NCBI GenBank assembly: GCA_045614225.1
Contig: JAZLCO010000119.1
Coordinates: 1-49,011, forward strand
Direction of reading: 5' to 3'
DNA from: UBA9715 sp045614225
GTDB taxonomy: Bacteria; Actinomycetota; Coriobacteriia; Coriobacteriales; Eggerthellaceae
DNA length: 49,011 bases
Below, piece by piece: positions 22,429-34,171 of the stretch; position 1 is the stretch's first letter, and each line of letters starts with the position of its first letter. Position numbers and translations under genes: made by a program. A model generated the notes under the pieces. That model was given only the letters and a program-made list of their open reading frames with translations. It was not told where the DNA came from and ran no database searches.

Positions 22429-24078
22429 ATGTTCGACCGCAACCTCATGAAGCTCGAGGGCATGCACGCCATCATGGCGGCTCTGGTGGTCCTTGCATTG
22501 CTTCAGGCTGCAACGATCGCCGGTCAAGCGCTCACATTGAGCTCCGTTATCGCTTCCCTTTGGGAAGGCGCCGCCGTTGAACAACAGATCCAGGGCATTG
22601 CCGCGTTCTTTGCCTGTTTCGCAGTCATGCAGCTGGCGCGATTTGCCCAGGAGACGATGCTCGACAAGTTCTCCCTCAATCGAGCTACAGATCTGCATCG
22701 CAAGTTGGTCGAACGCGCATTCGATGCGCGCACGATGCTCGCCGACCGCGAAGGGTCGGCCATAGTTGCCACAACAGCAACCGAGGGCATCGATGAAGTG
22801 CAAACCTATATCCGCATCATCCCGCCAAAGATCGTCGGGATGGCCGCAATCTCAATTCCCCTGCTCGTCGTGGAATTCGTCACTGACTGGCCAAGCGGAA
22901 TCATCCTGACCGTCATGTTCCCCGTGATCATCTTCTACATGATTCTGCTCGGTCGGCAGGCGCGTCAACGTGCAGCAGCTCAATACGGAACCTACACCCG
23001 GCTGTCAAACCATTTTCTCGATACGCTCCGCGGCATCGACATCATCAAAGCGTTCGGGGCCTCTGAACACGAAGGCGAATCCGCATACACATTCAGCGAG
23101 AAACTGCGTGCTGCGACCGTGCGCACCATGACTACCGCAACGCTGTCGAGCGCTGTACTGGACCTGTGCGCAACCTTCGGGGTTGCCGCCGTCGCCATGA
23201 TGCTCGCGTTCAGGCTCATGGACGGCTCTGTCGCGCTTGCAACCGGTCTTGCGGCTCTCATGATCGCTCCGGAATACTTCACGCCAATCAGGTCTTTTGC
23301 CAGCGATTTCCACGCATCGCTCGATGGAAAGAACGCACTCGAAGCCATCCTTTCGATGATTGGCGAAAAAATGGAGGCTGAAGAACCGCAGGAGCCTGTA
23401 CAGCCGGCAACAACGTGGAACGCCAACTCAACCCTCGAGTTCCAAAACGTCTCGCATCGCTACGACGAGAGCGAATCGGGCGTGTCGGGGCTTTCCTTCA
23501 CCCTCAACGGTTTTGAGAAAGTCGGGGTCATCGGTAAGAGCGGTTCGGGCAAGAGCACCCTTGCAAACCTTGTCGCTGGCTTCATCGCTCCTGATTCCGG
23601 CACGGTCTTGCTCGACGGCATTCCATGCGACCTCACCGATTCCTCTTGGAAGCACCAGGTGCGCATCATCCCGCAGAACCCCTACATCTTCAGGGGAACG
23701 CTTTCTGACAACATAAGCTTTTACACACCCGATGCGACACGTGAGCGAATCGAGTCAGCCGTGCGCGATGTCGGCCTCGACGAACTCGTAGACGAACTGC
23801 CCGAGGGCCTGGATACCTTTATCGGCGAAGGAGCGCGCGGCCTCTCAGGTGGACAAGCGCACCGCGTCGCCCTCGCCCGCGTTCTGCTCGACGAGAATGC
23901 GCGCGTGCTCGTTTTCGACGAACCGACAGCACATCTGGACATCGAAACCGAACTCGAACTGAAAGAGCGCATGCTGCCACTCATGGAAGGCAAGCTCGTG
24001 GTGTTTGCCACACACCGGCTCCATTGGGTGAAGGATATGGACCGCGTCATCGAACTAGACGATAGGAGCGAGCGATGA
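22429..24078 (+). CDS. cydD: thiol reductant ABC exporter subunit CydD
   Basis: 549 residues: six-helix transmembrane domain (to ~320) then ATPase domain with Walker A GKSGSGKST, signature LSGGQ and Walker B VLVFDEPTAHLD. With CydC it forms a heterodimer that exports cysteine or glutathione and is needed to assemble cytochrome bd oxidase. Identity as CydD rests on the partner order (cydD-cydC, ATGA overlap at 24075-24078) and general family look; other heterodimeric exporters cannot be fully excluded because cydAB is not in the window. Confidence 0.82.
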   Translation: MFDRNLMKLEGMHAIMAALVVLALLQAATIAGQALTLSSVIASLWEGAAVEQQIQGIAAFFACFAVMQLARFAQETMLDKFSLNRATDLHRKLVERAFDARTMLADREGSAIVATTATEGIDEVQTYIRIIPPKIVGMAAISIPLLVVEFVTDWPSGIILTVMFPVIIFYMILLGRQARQRAAAQYGTYTRLSNHFLDTLRGIDIIKAFGASEHEGESAYTFSEKLRAATVRTMTTATLSSAVLDLCATFGVAAVAMMLAFRLMDGSVALATGLAALMIAPEYFTPIRSFASDFHASLDGKNALEAILSMIGEKMEAEEPQEPVQPATTWNANSTLEFQNVSHRYDESESGVSGLSFTLNGFEKVGVIGKSGSGKSTLANLVAGFIAPDSGTVLLDGIPCDLTDSSWKHQVRIIPQNPYIFRGTLSDNISFYTPDATRERIESAVRDVGLDELVDELPEGLDTFIGEGARGLSGGQAHRVALARVLLDENARVLVFDEPTAHLDIETELELKERMLPLMEGKLVVFATHRLHWVKDMDRVIELDDRSER

Positions 24079-25775
24079 ACGCGAAACGTCCTAAATGGTT
24101 CAAATCCTTCCTCGTGAAGTACCGGCGCTCGGTCATCTTCGCGCTTGTGCTCGGGTTGGCGGCAAGCGGCTGCGCTGCGCTCCTCATGTTCACATCGGGC
24201 TATCTCATCAGCGCCACTGCGATCCCCGGCATTTCGCTGTTCACGATCATGGTTCCTGTTGCATGCGTCCAATTGTTTGGATTCGGCAGGCCTGCAGCGC
24301 GCTATCTCGAACGCCTCATCAGCCATGATTGGGTTCTCAAGATCACCTCCGACTTGAGGCGCATGCTCTATTGGGGCATCGAACGTCGTGCAGGCGACCC
24401 AGAACGCAAACGTGCTGCTGGCGAGTATCTCGGCCTGTTGTCCGACGATGTCGCTCATCTGCAGAACCTTTATCTGCGCGTCATCTTCCCCACGGCTGTT
24501 GCAATTCTTCTCGCCATTGGGGCATCCATCATGTTCGGCGTGTTCTCAATTCCTTTCGCATTGCTCATGGTTCTCATATTCGTGCTCGTGGTTGCCGTGC
24601 TTCCGAATGTCGCACTGCTGGCCACACGCGCGCAGACCGCATACGCCAAGTCCCTCAGAGCGCAAGAATACACGTCTCTGACCGACGACGTTTTGGGTGC
24701 CGCAGATTGGGTGCTCGCCGACCGCGGCGACGATGCCGTAGATGCCCACATGAAGGCAAGCATCACATTGCGGGAAATCGAGCTCAAACTGCGCACGCGT
24801 CAGCGTGTGCTGTCTCTCGTTGGAACCATCATCTTGGGTTTAGCCGTTTGCGCTGTCGTTGTCTGGTCGAGTGGACGTTTCGGAAGCACTGGCATGGATA
24901 TGTCCGCGGGCTTCATAGCAGCTTTCGTGCTCGGATTCTTCCCGCTCATCGAAGCGTTTTCAGTGCTTCCCGCAGCTGTATCGCAAGCTCCTGTGCACGA
25001 AGACTCCATCGCACGACTCGACGAGTACGTGTCCGACAAACCCCAGCCCTCCCCAACTTCTGAAATGCCCGGATCTGGGCATTGTAATCAGGGCACGCTC
25101 ATCTTCGATCATGTCAGCTATACATATCCCAGTGCTGACAAGCCAGCTCTCGATGACCTCACGCTCACCGTTGAGGCAGGAAGCTCCGTCGCGCTCCTCG
25201 GACGAAGCGGGTCCGGCAAGAGCACGTTCGCAGAAATTGCCCGCGGCGCACTGACGCCGACAAGCGGCGCTATCGACGTCGGAGGGGCAATAGGGTTCCT
25301 CGGGCAAACACCTTACTTGTTCAACAGATCGTTGCGCGAGAACCTCACGCTCGGAGTGCTGGACGCGTCGGACGACAAGCTCGTCCAAATGCTCGAAAAC
25401 GTTGGGCTCGGGAAAAAGTTCGAATCGTTGGAAAACGGGCTCGACACGATAGTTGGCGAGACGGGCGTGGGCTTTTCGGGAGGCGAAGCGCATCGCATCG
25501 CCCTCGCCCGCGTTCTCGCAGCCGACACCGCGATTGTGCTCGTCGACGAGCCGTTCGCAGCACTTGACCCCATCACGGAAAACCAGCTGCTCGACACTTT
25601 GTTCACGACATGCGAAGAGCGCACACTCGTTGTGATCACACATCATCTTGCACGGATAGAGCGCTTCGATCGTGTCGTCTTCATCGAAGACGGACGATTG
25701 GACCTCGACGGCTCCCCCGCCGAATTGATGGAAGCGAGCGACCGCTTCCGCAAGCTCGTCGAGTTCGATCGATAA
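24075..25775 (+). CDS. cydC: thiol reductant ABC exporter subunit CydC
   Basis: 566 residues: transmembrane domain with the CydC-like opening (ALVLGLAASGCAALLMFTSGYLIS and GRPAARYLERL in parts), ATPase domain with Walker A GRSGSGKST, signature FSGGE and Walker B IVLVDEPFAALD. The ATG overlaps the cydD stop by 4 bp, so subunits are made together. The Walker A Lys and catalytic Glu are present in both partners. The C-terminus lies 12 bp from the convergent bioY stop; no clear terminator lies between. Confidence 0.85.
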   Translation: MNAKRPKWFKSFLVKYRRSVIFALVLGLAASGCAALLMFTSGYLISATAIPGISLFTIMVPVACVQLFGFGRPAARYLERLISHDWVLKITSDLRRMLYWGIERRAGDPERKRAAGEYLGLLSDDVAHLQNLYLRVIFPTAVAILLAIGASIMFGVFSIPFALLMVLIFVLVVAVLPNVALLATRAQTAYAKSLRAQEYTSLTDDVLGAADWVLADRGDDAVDAHMKASITLREIELKLRTRQRVLSLVGTIILGLAVCAVVVWSSGRFGSTGMDMSAGFIAAFVLGFFPLIEAFSVLPAAVSQAPVHEDSIARLDEYVSDKPQPSPTSEMPGSGHCNQGTLIFDHVSYTYPSADKPALDDLTLTVEAGSSVALLGRSGSGKSTFAEIARGALTPTSGAIDVGGAIGFLGQTPYLFNRSLRENLTLGVLDASDDKLVQMLENVGLGKKFESLENGLDTIVGETGVGFSGGEAHRIALARVLAADTAIVLVDEPFAALDPITENQLLDTLFTTCEERTLVVITHHLARIERFDRVVFIEDGRLDLDGSPAELMEASDRFRKLVEFDR

Positions 25776-25787
25776 GATGCGCTGGCT

Positions 25788-26378
25788 TTAGCGCAAAGAA
25801 AGCGCGTTCACGACCGCACGGGCTGCAGCTGTGGCAGCCACAATCTTGATGAGGTCGACGACGATGAAGGGAGCGACCGTCACCGCAAACGAAGCGAGCG
25901 GGCCGACGTTCGCAACTACCATGTACTGAGCCCAACCGCACACGTACGCTACGAGCGTGAAGATGATGCCAGCAACAACGCAGGTGCCGAAGTTATCAAT
26001 ACCTCGCGAGCGCATGAGTGCAAGGAAAGCGACCGCGAGCGCAACGCCCACGAAATAGCCCCACAAAAAGCCGCCGGTGAACCCGAGAAGCACGCCGATG
26101 CCACCGCGCATACCCGAAAACACCGGCACACCGATGGCACCGAGCGCAAGATAGCCCGCTATGGCTGCAAGTGCTTGCTTGGGCGTGAGCACGATTATGG
26201 CGAATGTGACGGCGAACATCTGCAGCGTGAAAGGCACGGGACCTATGGGAATCGTCACCCATGCCGATACGGCAATGATGGCAATCGACAGCGCAACGAA
26301 TGCAATCGACCTGGTGCGTGACTCGGTTGCCGCAAGCGGCTTGACCGCTTTGGCCGATGTTTGCTCTACTTGTCCCAT
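25788..26378 (-). CDS. bioY: biotin transporter BioY (ECF substrate-binding subunit)
   Basis: 196 residues from ATG 26378 (GTGGGGG upstream). Six hydrophobic segments; the BioY motifs VTIPIGPVPFTLQMFAV, GYLALGAIGVPVFSG and GGIGVLLGFTGGFLWGY are clear. Takes up biotin, alone or with the shared ECF ATPase/T-component, which is not encoded here. Transcribed alone, convergent with cydC. TATAAT (minus strand, 26440-26445) is a possible -10 box. Confidence 0.94.
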   Translation of the reverse strand: MGQVEQTSAKAVKPLAATESRTRSIAFVALSIAIIAVSAWVTIPIGPVPFTLQMFAVTFAIIVLTPKQALAAIAGYLALGAIGVPVFSGMRGGIGVLLGFTGGFLWGYFVGVALAVAFLALMRSRGIDNFGTCVVAGIIFTLVAYVCGWAQYMVVANVGPLASFAVTVAPFIVVDLIKIVAATAAARAVVNALSLR

Positions 26379-26480
26379 AATGACCCCCACGACTACCGCA
26401 TTACATCATCGCTCATGCGTACCATTAACGTCCCACATCATTATACAGCGAATCGGAAAGCGGGCCTCTCCTGGCATTCG

Positions 26481-27790
26481 CTATCGGATACGTTCGGCCT
26501 TTCCGTACGCGATGAACTCGTCGGTAAGAACCTTATCATCGGCGAACATGAAATTCGGCCTGAGCTCCATGAGCGGTTTCACGACGAAATCGCGCTCGAG
26601 GATACGCGGATGCGGGAGTGTGAGCACTTCGTTGTCGACAACGTACATCTGGTAGTCCACGATATCGATGTCACATGTGCGCGGACCGTTCGCTATCGTG
26701 CGCACGCGACCCAAGCTGTTCTCGATTGCGTGGAGATAATCGAGCAGTTCGCGCGGGGCGATGCCGCACCGCATGAGCACGATGGCGTTCACAAACTCGT
26801 CCTGGTCTTCGTAGTAGGCCGGTTCGCTCGAATAGAAACTGGATATGTCGATGATTTGCGAGTCGGGCAATGAGCAAAGCTGGGTAATCGCCTGATTGAG
26901 CTGTGCGATCTTGCCCTCTTGCTCTTCACCGGGATTGCCGACGAGCGCGATGTTGCACCCGAGGCTGAGCACCACGAGCGGGCGCAGGTCCTTCAGCGCC
27001 TCGACCGTCATCGCCACGTTATGTGTCCGCACGACTGAAGCGCCAAGCTCGCAGGCAAGCAACGCTTCTGCAGCAGAAGCTGCGTCACGCTCGGCCGGGT
27101 TGTCGATGTTATAGGCGTAACCGATGAAGCTCTTGCGGGAGAACGCCGCCATGAGCGGGTATCCCAAACGGGCGAACTCGTGGTAGTTGCGCACCATCTC
27201 GAGCGTCTGGCTCGGCGTCTTGCCAAAACCCGGGCCGGGATCGATGCAAATACGATCATGAGCGATGCCGGCAGCTTCAAGCTCGGCTGCGCGATTGCGG
27301 AGGTAATCACGCACTTCCGCAACCACGTCCTCGTACTGGGGATCGTTTTGCATGGTCTTGGGCTCGCCCTTCATGTGCATGACCACAAGACCTGCGTCGC
27401 ACTCGGTGGCAACTTTGACCATAGCAGGGTCGCGGAAGCCCGATACGTCGTTGATGATCGATGCGCCCATCTCGACGGCAACGCGGGCCACCTCGGCATG
27501 GCGCGTGTCAATGCTCACGCACACGCCTTCGTCGGAAAGCACGCGAACAACGTCGATCACACGATCGATCTCTTCGCCGATGGACACCTCGTCGCTGCCC
27601 GGACGCGTGGACTCGCCTCCTACGTCGATGATGACAGCACCCTCGTTGAGCATGCGATGCGCGTGTTCGAGTGCTGCATCGAGCGCATTGTGCTGCCCAC
27701 CATCCGAGAACGAATCGGGCGTAACATTGAGGATGCCCATCACAATGGGCATCCTTTCATCGAATTCGTACGAGGCGCAATGCCAGGTCA

Positions 27791-27791
<1 letters not shown>
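26481..27791 (-). CDS. folP/folK: dihydropteroate synthase-HPPK fusion (folP-folK)
   Basis: 436 residues. Residues ~1-275 are dihydropteroate synthase: GILNVTPDSFSDGG (19-32), GGESTRPG (58-65), INDVSGF, DPGPGFGKT and SRKSFIG. Residues ~285-436 are HPPK: LSLGCNIALVGN, FYSSEPAYYEDQDEFVNAIV, GPRTCDIDIVDY and LPHPRILERDFVVKPL. The enzymes catalyse the last two pterin steps of folate synthesis (HPPK then DHPS). The ATG overlaps the ftsH stop (TAATG). The order DHPS-HPPK is the reverse of the HPPK-DHPS fusions of plants and fungi. Both active-site sets look intact. Confidence 0.95.
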
Positions 27792-30202
<2,411 letters not shown>

Positions 30203-30235
30203 GTGGTGTCTCTCTTGTGGTCCGTTGCGTGGTGC

Positions 30236-30787
30236 TTATTCGTACACTTCGGGCTTGAGGATGCCGATGTAGGGCAAATTGCGATAACGCTCCGCATAAT
30301 CGAGGCCGTAGCCGACGATGAACTCGTCAGGGCACTCGAACCCGATGTGCGCACAATCGATGTGCGCTTGCTCGCGGGTGCGCTTGCGCAGCAAGGTGAC
30401 AACCTCGATGGATTTCGGCTTGCGCGATTTCAGGTTCTCGAGGAGGAACTGAAGCGTCAAACCCGAATCGAGAATGTCCTCAGCGATGATGACATGCTTG
30501 CCCTCGATGCTGGACGTGAGGTCTTTCACGATCTTCACGACGCCGGAGCTCTTCGTACCGCTCCCGTAGGAAGAGAGGGCCATGTAGTCCATCTCGAGCG
30601 GGATTTCGGTTGCACGAGCCAGGTCCGCCATGAAGATGGCAGCTCCGCGAAGCACCGAAACGAGCACGACCGGCTCGCCTGCGTCAGCAATCGCGGAATA
30701 CTTGTCGGTCAGGGCGCCACCGATTTCGGCGACACGGGCCTTGATCTCGCTTTCAGCGTAGAGAATTTCCTTGATGTCCTTATGCAC
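30236..30787 (-). CDS. hpt: hypoxanthine phosphoribosyltransferase
   Basis: 183 residues from GTG 30787 (AAAAGG 8 bp upstream; family-like start HKDIKEILY); an ATG at 30814 lacks a ribosome site. Purine salvage: hypoxanthine or guanine plus PRPP to IMP or GMP. The PRPP loop VIIAEDILDSGLT and the VLVSVLRGAAIFMADL region match. The tilS-hpt-ftsH order is conserved in many bacteria; here maf and a palindromic repeat are inserted between tilS and hpt. Confidence 0.95.
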   Translation of the reverse strand: MHKDIKEILYAESEIKARVAEIGGALTDKYSAIADAGEPVVLVSVLRGAAIFMADLARATEIPLEMDYMALSSYGSGTKSSGVVKIVKDLTSSIEGKHVIIAEDILDSGLTLQFLLENLKSRKPKSIEVVTLLRKRTREQAHIDCAHIGFECPDEFIVGYGLDYAERYRNLPYIGILKPEVYE

Positions 30788-30929
30788 GATACACGCCTTT
30801 TCTCGTTTGAACATTAAAGAGAAAGTTTACCATGAGCGGCTAAAACGCAAACCACAATACGGTAACGGGCGCTGAACAGCCACGATATTTACACGCTGCT
30901 CAACAGCGGCAATCATTCGCAAACCGAAG

Positions 30930-31006
30930 AAGTGGCACATCGCTCCCTGGGAATGCTGTGTCATTCCGAAAGTGGCACAGCATTCCCAGGGAGCGGTGTG
31001 CCACTT
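30930..31006. repeat. long palindromic repeat, family A
   Basis: 31-bp arms (30930-30960 and 30976-31006) with one mismatch around a 15-base loop. Each arm contains GTGGCACA and GCTCCCTGGGAA. The same words form the palindrome at 39906-39980. Located in the maf-hpt gap, it might also work as a transcription terminator for maf. Confidence 0.8.
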
Positions 31007-31012
31007 TGCTGT

Positions 31013-31636
31013 TTATGAAGGGAATATATCAGGGAACTCTTCTCGAAGCCGCTCGACGGGAAACCCGATAACGGTATCGAGAGAACCCTCGATGTGGTCG
31101 ACGAAAGCCCCGGCGCCCGATTGAATGCCATAGGATCCTGCCTTGTCGAATGGATCTCCACTCGCAATATAGTTTGCAATCTGCTCTTCGGTCAGATCCT
31201 TGAAGTACACGTACGTCGTATCGACGAACGTGCGGTAGAACAGACCGACATCCTGGCCTTTCGGGGCATGCACCACCCAAACCGACACTGCAGTGTTCAC
31301 ATCATGGCCGCATCCTGACAGAGCACGGAGCATGCGCTCCGCGTCTGCGGCGTCAACGGGCTTGCCGAAGATCTCTCCCCTCAACACGACCATGGTGTCC
31401 GAGCCGATGACGACCATCGTTCCATCGTACTCGTCGTCGACGAGCTCTTCGACAGCCGCCCTCGCCTTTCGCTCGGCAAGCTTCTTCACCGCTTCGAGCG
31501 GCTGCTCGACCAAGCTGTCGTCAAGCGTCTCGTCAGCGTCGACCGCATGAATACGAAACTTCAAACCCGCATCCTCGAGCAATTGCCTGCGCCGCGGCGA
31601 TGCGCTTGCAAGAACTATATCGATTGCTTCATTCAT
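31013..31636 (-). CDS. maf: Maf family nucleotide pyrophosphatase
   Basis: 207 residues. Hydrolyses non-canonical or modified nucleoside triphosphates (house-cleaning; septum-related in some bacteria). Motifs: LASASPRRRQLLEDAG near the N-terminus, VDADE, ERKARA, VIGSDTMVV and the KAGSYGIQSGAGAFVDHIEGS stretch in parts. Slightly longer than usual owing to a loop in the middle. Between tilS (42 bp upstream) and the family A palindrome. Confidence 0.94.
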   Translation of the reverse strand: MNEAIDIVLASASPRRRQLLEDAGLKFRIHAVDADETLDDSLVEQPLEAVKKLAERKARAAVEELVDDEYDGTMVVIGSDTMVVLRGEIFGKPVDAADAERMLRALSGCGHDVNTAVSVWVVHAPKGQDVGLFYRTFVDTTYVYFKDLTEEQIANYIASGDPFDKAGSYGIQSGAGAFVDHIEGSLDTVIGFPVERLREEFPDIFPS

Positions 31637-31678
31637 CTTGCCATCTTCCCACTAACCAAAAAGGACGATTCTTCTTGG

Positions 31679-32809
31679 TTACTGTTTCTTTCTGCGCATG
31701 CGGAACGACGCCATCGGCTCGACGCGCACACCGTTACGATTGGCGCTGACTGCAAGATTGCCCTGAATATTGGCCACGTACCCGCTGATGGGCTTTCCCG
31801 ATTCAAAGCCCGCAAGCACCGCGTCGACTGATGCGGTTTCGATACGCGCGTCCGGGCCGAGCAGGCGCTCGAGCACCTTGACGGCGATGCGGCGCTGCAA
31901 TGGCATGCGCTCGGCGGCAAGCCAAGGCGAGAGCACACAGCCCTCCTCCGCCGGCTCGAGCCAGACAACATGCTGCTCCACGAGGTTCTCCGCCATTTCG
32001 TCGAGCATGTCGTCCTCGTCGGCAATCAGGTTCATCGTGCGCATGAGCGTCTCGTCGAGCCGAGGATTCCGCTCTTTCGCCAATGGCACGATTTCGTGGC
32101 GTACGAACGCGCGGAAGCGGTCCGTGTGCGCATTCGTGGCGTCTTCGCGCCACAGCTTTCCATCATCGTCGCGCGCAACATCGGCGCCGCTTTCGGCCAA
32201 ATCGTTGATGCAATCGCGCAACTCCTGCCGCCCGCAGTCGAGCAGCGGGCGCGCGACTTGCCCATTCAGGTACAGCATCGACCTGAAGCCGCCGGGGCCT
32301 GTCCCCACGATCGAGCGCATATAGAAGTTCTCGATGCGGTCGTCCACCGTATGCGCGACGAATATACGCCCTTCAGACACAGGCGCCTGAGCGCTCAGAC
32401 AAAGCTTCGACAATGCCTCCTGAGCTGCAGAATAGCGTTCCCGCCTTGCAACGGCCTCGACGTTTGCCCGCTCCGATTCCGCGATGCCTCCGACATCCAC
32501 GACCGTGAGCGTGAGCGGTATGTCGAGCTTGCTTGCCAATTGCTCGACGAAACGGGCGTCGGTTTCCGCATCGGCGCCCCGCAGCGTGTGATTGACATGC
32601 AGCATCGCAAGAGGTCCGATTTCCTCTCGCTCATGCAAAGCGTGCACCAGGTATGCGAGCGCCGTCGAATCGGACCCGCCCGAAACCATGAGAAGCACGG
32701 GCTGCAGAGGATTAGCCATCCCCCGTGCCACGATGCACTCGAGTACCTTCTCCTCAAGCGCGTTCATTCTGTCTTCCAAATCTGCCACGCTACGTTTGCT
32801 CCTCGCCAT
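31679..32809 (-). CDS. tilS: tRNA(Ile)-lysidine synthase
   Basis: 376 residues from ATG 32809. Modifies C34 of tRNA-Ile(CAU) to lysidine so that AUA is read. The ATP-pyrophosphatase P-loop SGGSDS (43-48), HVNHTLRGADAETDARFV, VAHTVDDRIENFYMR and RPLLDCGRQELRD are typical; the C-terminal part is the shorter substrate-binding region. A TTG at 32824 is another possible start. HTVDD replaces the common HHxDD. Divergent from the glycosylase fusion gene. Confidence 0.93.
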   Translation of the reverse strand: MARSKRSVADLEDRMNALEEKVLECIVARGMANPLQPVLLMVSGGSDSTALAYLVHALHEREEIGPLAMLHVNHTLRGADAETDARFVEQLASKLDIPLTLTVVDVGGIAESERANVEAVARRERYSAAQEALSKLCLSAQAPVSEGRIFVAHTVDDRIENFYMRSIVGTGPGGFRSMLYLNGQVARPLLDCGRQELRDCINDLAESGADVARDDDGKLWREDATNAHTDRFRAFVRHEIVPLAKERNPRLDETLMRTMNLIADEDDMLDEMAENLVEQHVVWLEPAEEGCVLSPWLAAERMPLQRRIAVKVLERLLGPDARIETASVDAVLAGFESGKPISGYVANIQGNLAVSANRNGVRVEPMASFRMRRKKQ

Positions 32810-32944
32810 TCGAAAAGCCTGCAACTCGTCTGTCTGCTATTGTAATCCTCGAAGCTTGAAGCGGCTACGCATCCAGTTCCTAGTTGACAGGCCGCATTGG
32901 AGGAGCTGACACTTTACCGCAGTCCAAACACAATGGAGCAAAAC

Positions 32945-34171
32945 ATGGTTTCAGAACATATCGTGCATTCCATTCCGCCAACGTTCGACGAGAACAGCCG
33001 CGTGCTCGTGCTCGGATCGATTCCCAGCCCGAAATCACGCGAAACGGCGTTCAACTACGGGCACCCTCAGAACAGGTTTTGGCGCGTCTTGGCAAGAATC
33101 GCCAACGAGCCCGTGCCTTCGACCAATGAGCGTAAACGCGACTTCTGCTTGCGCCATCACATTGCGCTTTGGGATGTGCTTGCCGAATGCGATATCGAGG
33201 GAGCCTCCGACGCGAGCATCAAGAACGCGAAGCCAAACAACCTGAAAATCATTACCGACGCTGCGAGAATCGAAGCAGTGTTCTGCACGGGCGCCAAAGC
33301 GCACGATCTGTATCGTCGGCTCGAATGCGAGCAGACGTGCGGCCTTCCTGCCACAAAGCTTCCTTCCACGAGCCCTGCGAATGCAGCATGCAGCTTGTGG
33401 AAGCTCGTGGAGGCGTATGGCGTCATCTTCGAGCACGAGCACGTATGGACACCCCCAACTCTCGACGTCCCACGCGTGGTGGAGCTCGAGCGGCAAATCG
33501 ACGCCGATGGAACCTCGCTTGCAGAGCTGATGGACCGCGCGGGAACTGCGCTCGCCAAGCGTGTGTCTGACATCATCGATGACATTGTGGCTGGAACATA
33601 TTCAAACAGCATGATGGCATTCCCGCGCCGTGATAACGAAGACTGGAAGCCGACGGTGACGCTCCTCTGCGGCAGCGGCAACAACGGTGGCGATGGCTGG
33701 GTGGCAGCCGAAAAGCTCATTGATAACGACGTCGAAGTCAACATCGTCACCTATCGCGCAGCCGATGAAATCCGTGCGCAACCCGCTCATGATGCTGCAG
33801 TGCGCGCGCTTGAAGCATTGGAGTCGGCAAAAGCATCCGTGCTCGTCAACCCCGACGAAGAGACCCTTGCGAGCGTCCTCGGCAAATCACACGTCATCGC
33901 CGACTGTATCTTGGGCACGGGTTTCGATGCACACGAGGTCAAGGAACCCTACCGAAGCTGGATCAGTCTCGCAAACGACACGAAATCGGCTGTAAAGCTC
34001 GCTTGCGACGTTCCAAGCGGCGTGAGCGCCCAGCACGGTTCCTCGGCACACGAGCGCTTCATTGCAGATGAGACCATAACCATGATCGCTCCCAAACCGG
34101 GGCTTTCCACCGAAGAATGCGGCACCGTACGCGTGGCACCCCTCGCTTATATCGAACCCTATTTCTCGTAA
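32945..34171 (+). CDS. DNA glycosylase (HDG-type) fused to NAD(P)H-hydrate epimerase
   Basis: 408 residues from ATG 32945 (GGAG 7 bp upstream). Residues 1-165 are a uracil-DNA-glycosylase superfamily domain of the hypoxanthine type: LVLGSIPSPKSRE, YGHPQNRFW, ALWDVLAECDIEGASDASI and the LPSTSPAN motif. Residues ~172-408 are a YjeF N-terminal domain: DGTSLAELMDRAG, GSGNNGGDGWVAAEKL, DCILGTGF and CDVPSGVSA, as in NAD(P)HX epimerase. The two are normally separate proteins; the frame runs through without stop. The dehydratase half usually joined to the epimerase is absent. The 3' end overlaps the convergent methyltransferase by 13 bp. Confidence 0.85.
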   Translation: MVSEHIVHSIPPTFDENSRVLVLGSIPSPKSRETAFNYGHPQNRFWRVLARIANEPVPSTNERKRDFCLRHHIALWDVLAECDIEGASDASIKNAKPNNLKIITDAARIEAVFCTGAKAHDLYRRLECEQTCGLPATKLPSTSPANAACSLWKLVEAYGVIFEHEHVWTPPTLDVPRVVELERQIDADGTSLAELMDRAGTALAKRVSDIIDDIVAGTYSNSMMAFPRRDNEDWKPTVTLLCGSGNNGGDGWVAAEKLIDNDVEVNIVTYRAADEIRAQPAHDAAVRALEALESAKASVLVNPDEETLASVLGKSHVIADCILGTGFDAHEVKEPYRSWISLANDTKSAVKLACDVPSGVSAQHGSSAHERFIADETITMIAPKPGLSTEECGTVRVAPLAYIEPYFS

